From positions 805,457 to 869,456 of the forward strand of contig SKCR01007822.1 in NCBI GenBank assembly GCA_019454045.1: a DNA stretch of 64,000 nucleotides. Reading direction: 5' to 3'. Numbering within the stretch: position 1 is the first letter of the stretch; each line of letters begins with the position of its first letter. The notes beneath the pieces are model-generated. The model did no database searches. It saw only the letters and a list, made by a program, of their open reading frames with translations, and was not told the DNA's origin. This stretch comes from Zanthoxylum bungeanum (Eukaryota; Streptophyta; Magnoliopsida; Sapindales; Rutaceae). Position numbers and translations under genes: made by a program. Of the stretch, positions 34,143 through 45,900 are shown piece after piece.

Positions 34143-35375
34143 GAGCCAATGGGGGATGTCCCCAGTCGAATGAACCAGATGAAGGTCAGGATAATCCCCA
34201 TACTACGGGTCAAATGACCAGGGGAATTTACAATATCGTCTGACCAGATGAAGGTCAGGTCTTCAACTTGACTCTACATGAGCCAATTGGGGATGTCCCC
34301 GGTCGACTGAACCAGATGAAGGTCAGGATAATCCCCATACTACGGGTCAAAGGACCAGGGGAATTTATAATATATTCTGACCAGATGAAGGCCAGGTCTC
34401 CAACTTGACTCTATAAGAGCCAATGGGGGATGTCCCTAGTCGACTGAACCAGATGAAGGTCAGGATAATCCCCATACTACGGGTCAAAGGACCATTGGAA
34501 TTTACAATATATTCTGACCATATGAAGGTCAGGTCTTCAACTTGACTCTACAAGAGCCAATGGGGGATGTCCCCGGTCGACTGAACCAGATGAAGGTCAG
34601 GATAATCCCCATACTACGGGTCAAAGGACCAGGGGAATTTATAATATATTCTGACCAGATGAAGGCCAAGTCTTCAACTTGACTCTATAAGAGCCAATGG
34701 GGGATGTCCCTAGTCGATTGAACCAGATGAAGGTCAGGATAATCCCCATACTACGGGTCAAAGGACCAGTGGAATTTACAATATATTCTGACCAGATGAA
34801 GGTCAGGTCTTCAACTTGACTCTACAAGAGCCAATGGGGGATGTCCCCGGTCGACTGAACCAGATGAAGGTCAGGATAATCCCCATACTACGGGTCAAAG
34901 GACCAGGGGAATTTATAATATATTCTGACCAGATGAAGGCCAGGTCTTCAACTTGACTCTATAAGAGCCAATGAGGGATGTCCCCAGTCGACTGAACCAG
35001 ATGAAGGTCAGGATAATCCCCATACTACAGGTCAAAGGACCAGAGGAATTTACAATATATTATGACCAGATGAAGGCCAGGTCTTCAACTTGACTCTACA
35101 AGAGCCAATGGGGGATGTCCCCAGTCGACTGAACCAGATGAAGGTTAGGATAATCCCCATACTACGGGTCAAAGGACCAGGGGAATTTACAATATATTCT
35201 GACCAGATGAATGCCAGGTCTTCAACTTGACTCTACAAGAGCCAATGGGGGATGTCCCCAGTCGACTGAACCAGATGAAGGTCAGGATAATCCCCATATT
35301 ACGGGTCAAAGGACCAGGGGAATTTACAATGTCGTCTGGACCAGATGAAGGCCATGTCTTCTATTTGACTCTTCC
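34143..35375. repeat. Nine-copy 137 bp tandem array inside element E
   Basis: The word GAGCCAAT starts at 34143, 34280, 34417, 34554, 34691, 34828, 34965, 35102 and 35239, an exact 137 bp step. Each unit holds two CCAGATGAAGG words, so it may itself be an old dimer. Variants alternate: 34280, 34554 and 34828 share CCCCGGTCGACTG and GAATTTATAAT, while 34417 and 34691 share CCCTAGTCGA and GAATTTACAAT. Confidence 0.97.
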
Positions 35376-36900
35376 TGAGTCAAATGGGCATGTTCCATAT
35401 GGAGGATGTTTCATTGTCTTATGTATCAAGACGACCATACTTATTGACAAAGGTACAAGGGAGTCTACAGATACTAGATCTGATGAAAGTCTAAGAAGAT
35501 TTCATTCTACAACACTTGAAAAAGTACATCAGAGTTTACATTACCCGATGAAGGTCTAAGAATGTCTACACACTCCACTATACCTAATGTGGGTATATGG
35601 GAGTTTAATCCTCCCGACCTTATGAAGGTCAAAGTAAAGTTTACATATTCCACTATACCTGATGAAGGTACATGGGAGTCTACAGATTCCTTATATGATG
35701 AAGATCAATGGGGGTCTTCATTCTTCATTCTACATGATCTAATATGAGTCAATGATGATCTTTACTCTACTAGACCTGAAGAAGGTCTATGAGAGTCTTT
35801 CCTTCTCATACTACTAGTTCTGATGAAGGTCCATGATACTACTGTCGAATGGACTATCAAATGGACCTGATGAAGGTCCATAAGGTACAGTTGGATGAAC
35901 CTAATGATTATCTATGAGAATCTTCATACTACAAGACCTGATGAAGGTCACGAGACTACTGTCGAATGGACTTGATGAAAGTCCAAAGAATGAAATTACT
36001 TATTCTCTTGATGATGATTTATGAGACTACGGTCGAATGGACTTTATGAAAGTCCAAAGAATTCATCACTCACTCTCCTAGACCTGATGAAGGTCAATGA
36101 GACTATGGTAGAATGAACTTGGAGAATATCTGTCAAGGTCATCACTCTTCACACTTCTACAATACTACTGTCGAATGAAATTTGTCGAATGGGCCTGATG
36201 AAGGTCCAATAGAATATGGAGATAAACTTGATTAAAGCCATCAATGTCACCTCCATTATACGAGACTACGGTCGAATGGACTTGATGGAAGTTCAAGGAG
36301 GTCATTACTCACTATCATAGACTTGATAAAGGTCCAAGAGACAAAAGTAGAAAAGACTTTGAAAATATCTATCAAGGTCATCACTCTTCACACTTCTACG
36401 ATACTACCGTCGACTGGACTCATCGAATGGACTTGATGGAATTCCAAGGAAGTCATTACTCATTATACTAGACCTGAATAAGGTCTATGATGCTACAATT
36501 GAATGAACTTGATGAAAGTCATTACTTCTCATTCTTCTATGAGACTACTGTCGACTGGACTTATCGAATGGACCTGACGAAGGTCCATGAAGCTACGGTC
36601 GAATGAACTTAATAAAGGTCTATGCGAATCTTCATACTACCCGACCTGATGAAGGTCAGAAGACTACAGTCGAATGAACCCGATAAAGGTCCATGAAGCT
36701 CTGGTCGAATGAACTTGATGTAAGTCCAACTGAATCTTCATTCTATCTGACCATGAGACTATTGTCGAATGGACCTGACAAAGGTCCATAAGACACGGTC
36801 GTATGAACCTAATGAATGTCAATGTGAATCTTCACTCTACTAGACTTGATCTTCATACTACCTAACTTGATAAAGGTTGGTCGATTGGACCTTTCATGTT
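35376..36900. repeat. Degenerate hairpin-forming repeats in element E
   Basis: More than a dozen copies of GACCTGATGAAGGTC and relatives, spaced roughly 40-100 bp, usually near GTCGAATGGA. Each is an inverted repeat (arms TGGACCT/AGGTCCA at 35862-35880; TGGACTT/AAGTCCA at 35967-35985; TGGACTTT/AAAGTCCA at 36038-36056; GACCTT/AAGGTC at 35616-35630). No protein frame persists across the region. Confidence 0.85.
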
Positions 36901-38942
36901 GCCTGAGGAAGAGATGGCAATTTCTCCATGCATCATGGGTCGATGGTCTTTCACCTTGTTGTTTGGGAATTAAATGAGCAAGAAGTTTTATCATCCCATG
37001 CATGTCGAGTGAAACCTCATGAGATGAAACTACCAGTGTTTTTGAAATTAAAATATTTTGGAATAAAGGAATAATTCCATTCGACCATCATCCTGTTGTG
37101 TCGAATGGACTTCTCATACGCGCATGTCCAGTTATCATTGAACTTGTTGTGTCAAATGGGATCTTTCCCTTAAGCCTTCACATGTGTGGTGTTGAGTGGC
37201 AGACTCACTTAGTGCCAAGCTTTTCATTTGTGTCCTACTGAATGGCGCACATTCACCTAGTGCCGAGATTTTACATACATTATGTCGACTGGCTCACTCT
37301 TCTATTGTTATACATTGTTGTTTGGTTGCTTCGTTGAGTGAGAAAGTTGGATCCGTAAATCAATGCTCTCAGTTGAATGGATAATGTGGAGATTTATTTG
37401 GTGCTTGTCCTTTAGTATATGGAGCGGTGTGTATCATTTTGTAATTTTGGTTTTGCACGATTGGAGGAAGCTACTGCAGTACCAGGTGACGTATAATAGA
37501 GATTGAGCTTTTGCTTTGTCCTTTTGCTAGAGGAGAGTTTTCTCTCTCTATTCACGTGGGATTGGTAGTTTCATACTACTTTTCTCAAATCTGGCGTGTG
37601 GGCCAATTAGCTTTTGTTTCTAAATGAATTGGAGGTAGTATGATTTTTTCTCATTTTGAAAAATTCGCCCTCTTTCTTTGTGGACTAGTGTAGGTTTATG
37701 ATTTGTCCTTATGCGTTTTGGCATTTTGTGGATGGCTTATGTATTTTGGAAGCTAGTGTAAGGCTTTTGTATATGGGTTTTCATTTGGAAGCTAGTGTAA
37801 GGCTTTTGTATATGGATTTTCATTTGGAAGCTAGTGTAAGGCTTTTGTATATGGATTTTCATTTGGAAGCTAGTGTAAGGCTTTTGTATATGGCTTTTCA
37901 TTTGGAAGCTAGTGTAAGGCTTTTGTATATGGCTTTTTTGGGTGCATATATGATTGTTCACGTGGCTTGAGTATATAACATAATGCTATATTTTGTTATT
38001 TTTTTTTTATAATAAGTATTGTATGCTTTTGTTGAGCTTTTTTGAGTGGGCCATTATTTATTTACATGTAGCATGGGGCTTCATGTGCACTATGGGTAGT
38101 GAGCTTTTATTTAACTTAACTTTTTTTGGTATGGGGTAGTTGGCCTTACTTTATCTCGACTTTGTCAGTTGTGAGGCTTCTTTTGTTGGATGAATTTGCT
38201 TCAACAACCACGTGAAGCATGATAGGGATAAAATGGTATCTTGAGCATTGGACAACTTGCAATCCTCTTGGAGCCCTGAATTTTACTTTTTTGCGTCAAT
38301 GAGCTTCATGCATTACGCATGAGGGATCGCCTCTCATGTGTACTCTCTTAGCAAGTTCCCATGTGATAGCTATGCATTGTCGAGTGCATGTCTACAATAC
38401 CAAATTACTTGACTCATCATTCCTCTCCCAATTGTCCCAACGATAATTTAATGAAGAAGGGATTAAGGTCCATTAAATTCTTCATTCTACTTTCATGTAG
38501 TGTGGAGGAGATGAAAAGCCTTTCATGTCCTCTGGAGGGGATGAAAATCATCTTAACGTCGTCTGAAAGAGATGATACTTATTTCATAGTCTGGAGGAGA
38601 CTATCATTTTGCATGTCGTTTGGAAAAGATGGTCCCCAGATGGTGGATTTTCACTGGACATACTGTTGACTGCTTCTAAGAGATTAGCTTGATAAGATAG
38701 TTGGGATGACTAGTAGTATTGCGCCTGGTTGAAGAAATAATAATGTTCCAGATACTATTGGAGATATTAGTATTGGAGTTTTACATGGCTCAATTTTCAT
38801 CTTCCATTGATTGTAACTGAATCGTAGAGTGGCTAATTATGTCACCACCGGGTCTTGTGTCTGTTTGTTGCTTAAAGTCATGGATAGTTATGTTTTGTAA
38901 GGATTGTAGACTGAGAGGTCTTTATTTGCTATGAATCGCTAA
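36901..38942. other. Rest of element E interior, with a 39 bp minisatellite
   Basis: No gag or pol motif on either strand. Five copies of a 39 bp unit start at 37746, 37785, 37824, 37863 and 37902 (TTGGAAGCTAGTGTAAGGCT core). Since 39 is a multiple of 3, the array keeps open frames on both strands, which explains the short repetitive ORFs there. Smaller GGAGATGA-type repeats lie at 38500-38640. Confidence 0.75.
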
Positions 38943-38964
38943 GGCCCCACGGTGGGCGCCAAAT
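38943..38964 (-). other. Primer-binding site of element E
   Basis: On the minus strand, ATT then TGGCGCCCACCGTGGGGCC directly follows the LTR end CGTCCACA. TGGCGCC plus a GC-rich continuation is the usual plant gypsy type. I do not assign the tRNA. Confidence 0.8.
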
Positions 38965-39543
38965 TGTGGACGCTAGAATTCGGCCGAGGTCCACAATCAG
39001 AATTTGTAGGTTGGGGGCATTAGCGATCCTGCAAAATAAAGGTAGAGTTAGCGGGAGCAGACTACCCACCGGTGTGGTGGGTGCTGGGGGCACTCCGACG
39101 CTCAAGTCAGTAGTATGAAATGAGCTTTAAATAATAGAAGAACAAGGTCGGAAGTTACCTTGGCTTCTGTTGATTGCCGTGAGGGCGATAGCCGATGTTT
39201 AGAGAGTATGAAGCTTTAGGAGCTCAAGTTTGAGAGCTCTGACCTCTCTCCTATTTCGTGAATTGTGTTGCCATCTTATAGGTAAAGAAAGATAACTTCA
39301 TTAGTTGGCATGAGTCCCACAACGTGCTCATGTATTTGATGAAAGATCATAGCATGTGGGAATATGCTTGGTGTTAGGAAAAAGAGGGAAGCAGTTGGTA
39401 TATAATGAGATAGAATTGTCTTGAAGCTATTGGTCTAATTAGAGTCCAATAATTTTGGGTCTTGCATACTGTTAGGCCTTGCATACTGTTGGGTTTAAGA
39501 GGAAAAGTCGATTTTACCCTTGGGTCCAAATTTGACCCGTACA
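38965..39543 (-). repeat. 5' LTR of element E
   Basis: 579 bp, about 98% identical to the 3' copy by eye. It ends at the CCCTT target duplication. Confidence 0.95.
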
Positions 39544-39574
39544 CCCTTAATATAATATATTAACTTTGGATGAT

Positions 39575-39730
39575 AATTACCAACCAGCCATATAGGCGGT
39601 ATCCAGATTAAGTCAAATTAATAATTAATTACCAACCGACCAATCAGGCGGTATCCAGTTTAGTCAGGTTAAAACGAATTTCAATATTTACCAACTGACC
39701 ATAATGTGGTATCCTCATTAAGTCACATTT
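39575..39730. repeat. ACCAACC...GGCGGTATCC repeats in G1
   Basis: Three copies of a 60-70 bp unit with ACCAACCGACCA and GGCGGTATCC followed by TTAAGTCA-like text. Four or five copies are in G2 at 45070-45260. Confidence 0.8.
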
Positions 39731-40211
39731 TAACTAGTTTATATATTATATTTAAAGGAGATTAATCTAAATATTAGTAATAAAAGTTTTACCTTTTACC
39801 CCAGCAAGGGGGAGTTATCTCCAAATTACTGAAAAGTAAATTGCTGAAAAGTAAAGAAAGGAAAGTACTGTGCGTAAAAGTAAATTGCAGAAAGTAAAGA
39901 CTGAAAAGTAAAGAAAAGAAAGTACTGTGTGTAAAAGTAAATTGCAGAAAGTAAAAACTGAAAAGTAAAGAAAAGAAAGTGCAAAAGCGAAAATTAATTA
40001 CTGAAAGCTGTAAATAAACAAGTAAGATACAATCTTCTTAGTATTCTTAAGGAATTACATAGAAGAAGGTATGGATTTACAAATGAAATGACTTGGTATT
40101 TATAGGCAAAATTTTGCCTCCATCAAATCATCCACCAAATCCATTATTAATTACTCAACTAATTGCTCCACCAAATCCATTATTAATTGCTATCATGTTT
40201 GGAGGGAGCTT

Positions 40212-40242
<31 letters not shown>

Positions 40243-42930
40243 GTTTTGAAAATGACTTTAATAATTACGCATAACACACTTCTGGATGTTTCATCAATTT
40301 CGGTCATGAAATCTTCAGAATTAGAAATTATTTTATCCTTCAAAGTTGTAGATCTTTGAGTCTTCTTTAATCTGAAACTTGAATCACCTCAATCCGATAT
40401 CCAAAATTAAATAAGATATTCCTCAATCCAATAAAAAGTTATTCCCAAAATACGATAGTTGCACAAAACTAGAATTTCCGAAACTGCACTTCGTTAGAAC
40501 GCCCTTTCAAGTTTCCAATCTCCAAAATTAATATGTCAAGTCCAATTTTTGCCCTTATTTAACCCACATTTTGTCCTAAATTATTTAATTGAGTCCTAAT
40601 ATTATTTTATCTGTAAAATAAACTAAAACACATCAAAACGCTCATCAAACCCGAGAAACTAAACAAAATATTAAGTAAAAGGGGCGGTAAATATTGATAT
40701 ATTTTCGGCTCATCAACAGTCACATCACTGATCTATTTATATCAGACCTCCGTCTGTTCATTGGGTGTGGACTCATGCTCATGATATCCTGTGTGTATCA
40801 AGAAAGGATCCATCAGTCCTGTGTACATGGCATATGTGTCCATTATATGATTATCAATTTGTTAAATCCATGGCCGTGGTATATCTCGGAAGTAAGTTCC
40901 GAGTATTATTTAGAAGATTGCTAATAGATACGTTGACACGATTATACCTATAGAGATTTGACATTTATATTTTTATCTCTGGGATAATCCGGATACCTAT
41001 GAAGAAAGGATTATACGTGTGCAATGACCTCGACCTGTATGATTCAGCGAATTTATCCGTGGTCATCATGATTTACGGGTGGGTGAATTATGGACATGAA
41101 ATTAGATTTTGTGACAGATATGCCTGAATCTAGAGAGTCTCACTAATTAAATATAATCGTAGAGCACTAGGGCAACTTTTATGAATAATGAAGATTATTT
41201 ATAAATCGTTTAACCGTTAAACGAAAAATACATGCGATATGGACCTAATGGTCATTTCCTAATTAATGTGTATTTGTATTTAATATTTGATATTATTAAA
41301 TACACATTAATTAATTATCAAATTATGATATTTGACATATATCATTAATATATGTATTTGAGATATTTAATGTAAATATAATACATATATTTAAGATATT
41401 TGTATTTAATTTATTTAATAATTAAATAATTAAATTAATTTAAAAAATAAATATCTTTACTATGATATATGTGTTTGGATATGGCATGATTTGGTTGGTT
41501 CACTTGTAAAGCTTTTCTTTAATGATAAAGGTTATCATTATTAACAAGTAAACTTGTTCCAATCAAATTCAAACAAAAATAAAATAATTTGTTATTTAAT
41601 TTTTTTTGTCTATTTTCGGCCATAATGCAAGAAATATAAAAGCTTTGTTTCTTTTTATTTTTTGATATACACAAGTTGAAAATGAGAATTACAAAGTAAG
41701 GTTGAGAGATAACATGAAGAACAAAGGAATGAAATTAAGCAGATCCTTGAATTTTGTAAGTAATTTCCAACTTTCTTCAACTAGGAAATTATTTCCATAT
41801 GTCTAGGCTTCAATTTTTGATGCTTAGAATTTTATCTACTCCTTAAGTGTGTAATTTAATTGGTTCTTAAGTTGTTTGAAAGATGAGCCTGTATGTTTGA
41901 CAAAGTTTGCATGAAATTAGTTTATTAGCATACTTTAAATCATTTGATGGTGATGTTGCCATTCTAGAGTTGCTTAGCTATTCATAAATGACCTAGAATT
42001 TTTCTTGAGTTGTTTCATGATGGTGAGACTTGTTTGGTGTGGTAAGGATTGGATTAAAGTGTTGAATTTGTTGAATTTGGTTTAATTTATCAATTTATGG
42101 AAATTATAAAATTAGGGTTCATAACCCTTTCCAAATTTGGGGCTTTTCATATATGTGATTTAATTTGATGTATATATGATGTATATTAAATTTGGGATTG
42201 ATTGGATTTGATCTTGATATGTTTTGAACTAAAAAGAACCAAATTGCAAATCTTGGAATATCTTTGGGCTCTTCGGCAATTTTAGAAAAAAATTGAAATT
42301 TTTATTACAAATTATATTTTCATGTTTTAGACATGTATAAATCATTTTGGGATTGATTTGGAATCAATTAAATATGTTTTTGACAATTTAAGGACCAAAA
42401 TGATTAAAATGCAAAGTTTAGGGGTCTCACGGCAATAAATGATAAATCTGATTTTTCAGATAAAAATTCAGTTTTTATTTATTGAGTAATTAGAATAAAT
42501 TTATTTATTTTAATTGTGCAAGAAAAATATTTATCGGAAATTATTTCGGAGTGAAAATACGTGAAAACGGTGAAAAACGGAGTTACCGGGTAACGGCTGC
42601 CCAAACAGTGAACTGGTCATTGTTCGGGCAGTCCACGAACTGTCCAAATATTTTTGGGGCTGACCTGTGTAGTTCCCATGTGCATTGGCCGGTCGGTTCG
42701 GCCGGAAACGCGTTTTATGCTATTTTACGGAAAAATATTTTCGCAAACGTTTCGCGATGTTTCTGTATTATTTATGTCGTTATATGATATCAAATATATG
42801 TTTAGGTGAAATATGAATGAATTATTAGTATTGGATATTGAATAATTTATTCATAAGTTTAAAATTTTTAAACTACGATTTTGCCCGAACCGCGCTTCTT
42901 CCGTTGCACCGCCCTGATAAAACCCCAACA

Positions 42931-42946
42931 AATTGGTATCAGAGCG
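42931..42946 (+). other. Primer-binding site of element F
   Basis: AATTGGTATCAGAGCG directly after the 5' LTR end CCCCAACA, a full match to the common initiator-tRNA-Met site. Confidence 0.9.
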
Positions 42947-42949
42947 AGT

Positions 42950-45900
42950 CTGATTCTATACCCATGATATAATTATCCCTTTAAATTTGATATTTAATCT
43001 AATCTTTACTTTTTACATGCATTTAGTTATTTAATTTGATTAAATAATGTGAATTACATCTTTTAGGAAAATCCCCGTTAAATAAGGTTTTATAAATTGA
43101 CTAGTATTAGGAATACTTGTTTCTTCGTCCGCCTTGTCAATACATATGTAAATTTTTTCATGATGCTATGGCTGTAACGTGCCAAAATTGTGCAGTTATG
43201 GTTGAAGGTAGTTCATTTGCGCCGGTAGAACTTATATGATAAGAGGCAAATTCAAGTGAAAGTGGAAATCCTGAACGTGCCAAAGCTGTCAGGACTACAT
43301 CGGTAGCTTGAGTTTGTCATTGACAAGTGAAGCCTTGATACGCCCTCTGTGAACGTGCCAAACCTGTCATAATGAGATACAGTCAGGACAAAATCAGGAG
43401 TCACAGCGAGTGTGATTGACAATGAGTTGTCTACCCGTGAATATACCTAGGCGAGAATGTGCCAAAGCTATGAGTCAAAATATATTTATGGGGTCCACTT
43501 CCCATTATAGAATTCGATTTAATTATTGAATTCTCATATTCCGTTGGGGATTACGATATTACGTAAAGTAGTGGGATGCACTACTAGGTTAAAAATCCAT
43601 AACTAATGTAGTGTGTAATATTATGAAAATCGTCGCTTATGTATTTTCCTTATTCTATTGTTTAGATAGAATTAAAATTTTATCATCTGCATGCATATTT
43701 TATATATGTTTTCTGACTTCAATTATGGTTGCAGATTTCTAGAATATGTTCTAGATTAGAATAGACTATGATATAATCATTATAGACAAAATAGTTTCTT
43801 ATGCAATAAAGATTTACATGAATTGGTTCATGTCTCGTGATTCTTCACTGGCATTAAGAAAACCCCTTTAGGTATTTGTTTATCTGATAATGACATTTCT
43901 TGGCTTTAATGACATTCAGAGGTCATGTGTCAGACGCTATTTGCTTTTCAATTATTTGCAAATGTTGTAAATAGTTGAAGGTAAATAATAAAGCAAAATA
44001 AAGAAGATGCGTATAGTTGTGCATAGAAAATATCAATTTTCACAATACGACAACTGTAGATATTGGACATCAGATCTCCTGTCTAGTTATTTAAAATATT
44101 ATTGAATGATTGTTTCGATATTTGATATCAGAACTTGCGACTATTGGATAGTTACTTGTTTTCTGTAAACAGTTGTTACATATTTTAAAGCGTCTAGTAG
44201 TGTCATTAACCAATAGAAAAACATTAAGAAAAATATTCAGTTAAGTAAATAACTGAATGGCGTAACCACACGCGTATAACGCAAGCGCACGTATCGTTCA
44301 AGTAGTATAAAAATATCGATCTCACGAAGACTTAATTCCTACTGTTGTTATTAATTATTGTTACTATTTATTTACTGGTATCTAATTAAAGAGAGAAGAG
44401 AATGATTGCTTTTAGTTGGTTGAATGTGGTTTTGCTGAACAAATAAAAAAATAAAAATACAAAAGAAAATACTAAGGAAAATAAATAAAAGACATAAATA
44501 TCTAAGGTTGTGATTCCACACAATATTATTCTAATGATGAATTGATTCTTATATATATGCAATAAATCAGTTTGCTAACCTGGAACACGAAGATATGCAA
44601 AAGCCTCTTCCGATGGTCAGACACAAATACCCAGTATAACCCAATTAATCATATTCATATGTTAACCAAGTTATCTAAATTCATTAAGCTCAAGTTCCAA
44701 TTATGGCTACCCCCGCTCGATAGGTATATTCCTATCCTGTAAGGAAATCTATTAAATGGTTATCTATCCTCAAGGAAGATCGTGAGCTATTGAATCTAAG
44801 GTTGAAACCTAAAATCCATTTTCCAAGTTCATTTTAAGTTTACCTCATCAATCTTATTGGTAATCTGGCAACAAGAAGCATTAGGCTTAAGATTCAATAA
44901 ACAAACTAAGAATTACACATAATATAATTAAATCAATTATTAAGCTTGTTAATATTGTGTTTCATCACTTCCATATAATAAAAATAAAATGCTGGGGTTA
45001 AGGGATCCACCTTTACTATTTCTAATTTAGAAATCCCCCTTATTATAATATAGAAAATATCAGTGATATTACCAACCAACCATATAGGCGGTATCCTGAT
45101 TAAGTCAAAATTTCAATTAAGTCCAACCGACCATAAATGCGGTGTTATCATTTGTCCATAAACCAACCATATAGGCGGTAATTATCTGTCACCTAAAGAC
45201 CGACCAAATAGGCGGTGTCACATTATGTCAAATAAATAAAACCAGCCATTAAAGCGGTATAACCTTTAGTTTAAATTATAATTTCCATATTATAATTAAG
45301 GGAGATTGATCTAAACTAAAATAATAAAAGCTTCACTCTTCCCCCAGCAGAAATTTAACTACTAAACATAAAAGAAAAGAAAAGAAAATAAACTATTACT
45401 ATTACTGAAAATAAAAATACATAATTAAAATACTGAAATTAAATACAAACAAGATGCAATCCTTAAATTCCTTACAAAAACCTAAGGAAAGCATGAGATT
45501 TACAAATGAAATGGCTTGGTATTTATAGGGAAAGAAAAGGCTTCCACCAATTTCTCCACCAAACACTCCACCAAACATGTCACAAAACACTCCACCAAAC
45601 ACTCCACCAAACATGGCACAAAACACTCCACCAAACATGCTTACATGTTTAGTGGAAGTTTGACAATTTTTATTTTTGATAATGACCTTAGTAATTAAAC
45701 ATAACATAATTTCGGATTGTTCATCAATTTAGGTCATGAAAACTTCAGAATTCGAAATTCCTACGAACTTCCAAGTTGTAGATCTTTGAATCTTCTTTAA
45801 TCTGGAACTTGAATCACCTCAATTTCCGAAATTGTACTTCGTTAGAACGCCATTTCAAGTTTCCAACCTCCAAAATCCATATGTCAAGTCCAGTTTTTGC

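Larger units (their letters stand above)
33430..39543 (-). mobile_element. Non-autonomous Ty3/gypsy element E
   Basis: 6.1 kb, flanked by CCCTT at 33425-33429 and 39544-39548. LTRs of 579 bp (33430-34008 and 38965-39543) differ at only about ten positions, so it is young. A TGGCGCC-type primer site beside the upper LTR fixes the orientation as minus. The interior has no gag or pol and is mostly tandem and degenerate repeats. It is a large non-autonomous derivative. Confidence 0.93.
32436..40715. mobile_element. Solo LTR G1, containing gypsy element E
   Basis: Begins TGACCGGCGTAATCACAC and ends GGCTCATCA. ACAGT flanks it at 32431-32435 and 40716-40720. Without E and its duplication it is about 2.16 kb. 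G2 is a second copy with its own 5 bp duplication. TG...CA ends, 5 bp duplication and no interior fit a solo LTR left by recombination between two LTRs. Strand is arbitrary because no primer site remains. Confidence 0.8.
31869..42930 (+). repeat. 5' LTR of element F, split by G1
   Basis: The LTR consists of 31869-32435 and 40721-42930, about 2.78 kb once G1 and its duplicated ACAGT are removed. The two parts join as CTTAGATGACAGT then CACATCACTGAT. The part at 41280-41460 is an AT-rich run of overlapping palindromes. Confidence 0.85.

Noticed and set aside
34143..35375. Regular direct repeats resembling a CRISPR array
   Set aside because: Units are contiguous 137 bp repeats without unique spacers, inside a plant retrotransposon.
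38943..38961. Sequence resembling a tRNA 3' end
   Set aside because: It is the primer-binding site complement of element E, directly beside the LTR. No tRNA body.
45402..45707. 101-codon frame on - with FGGVF repeats
   Set aside because: Comes from a short CCACCAAACA array in solo LTR G2.
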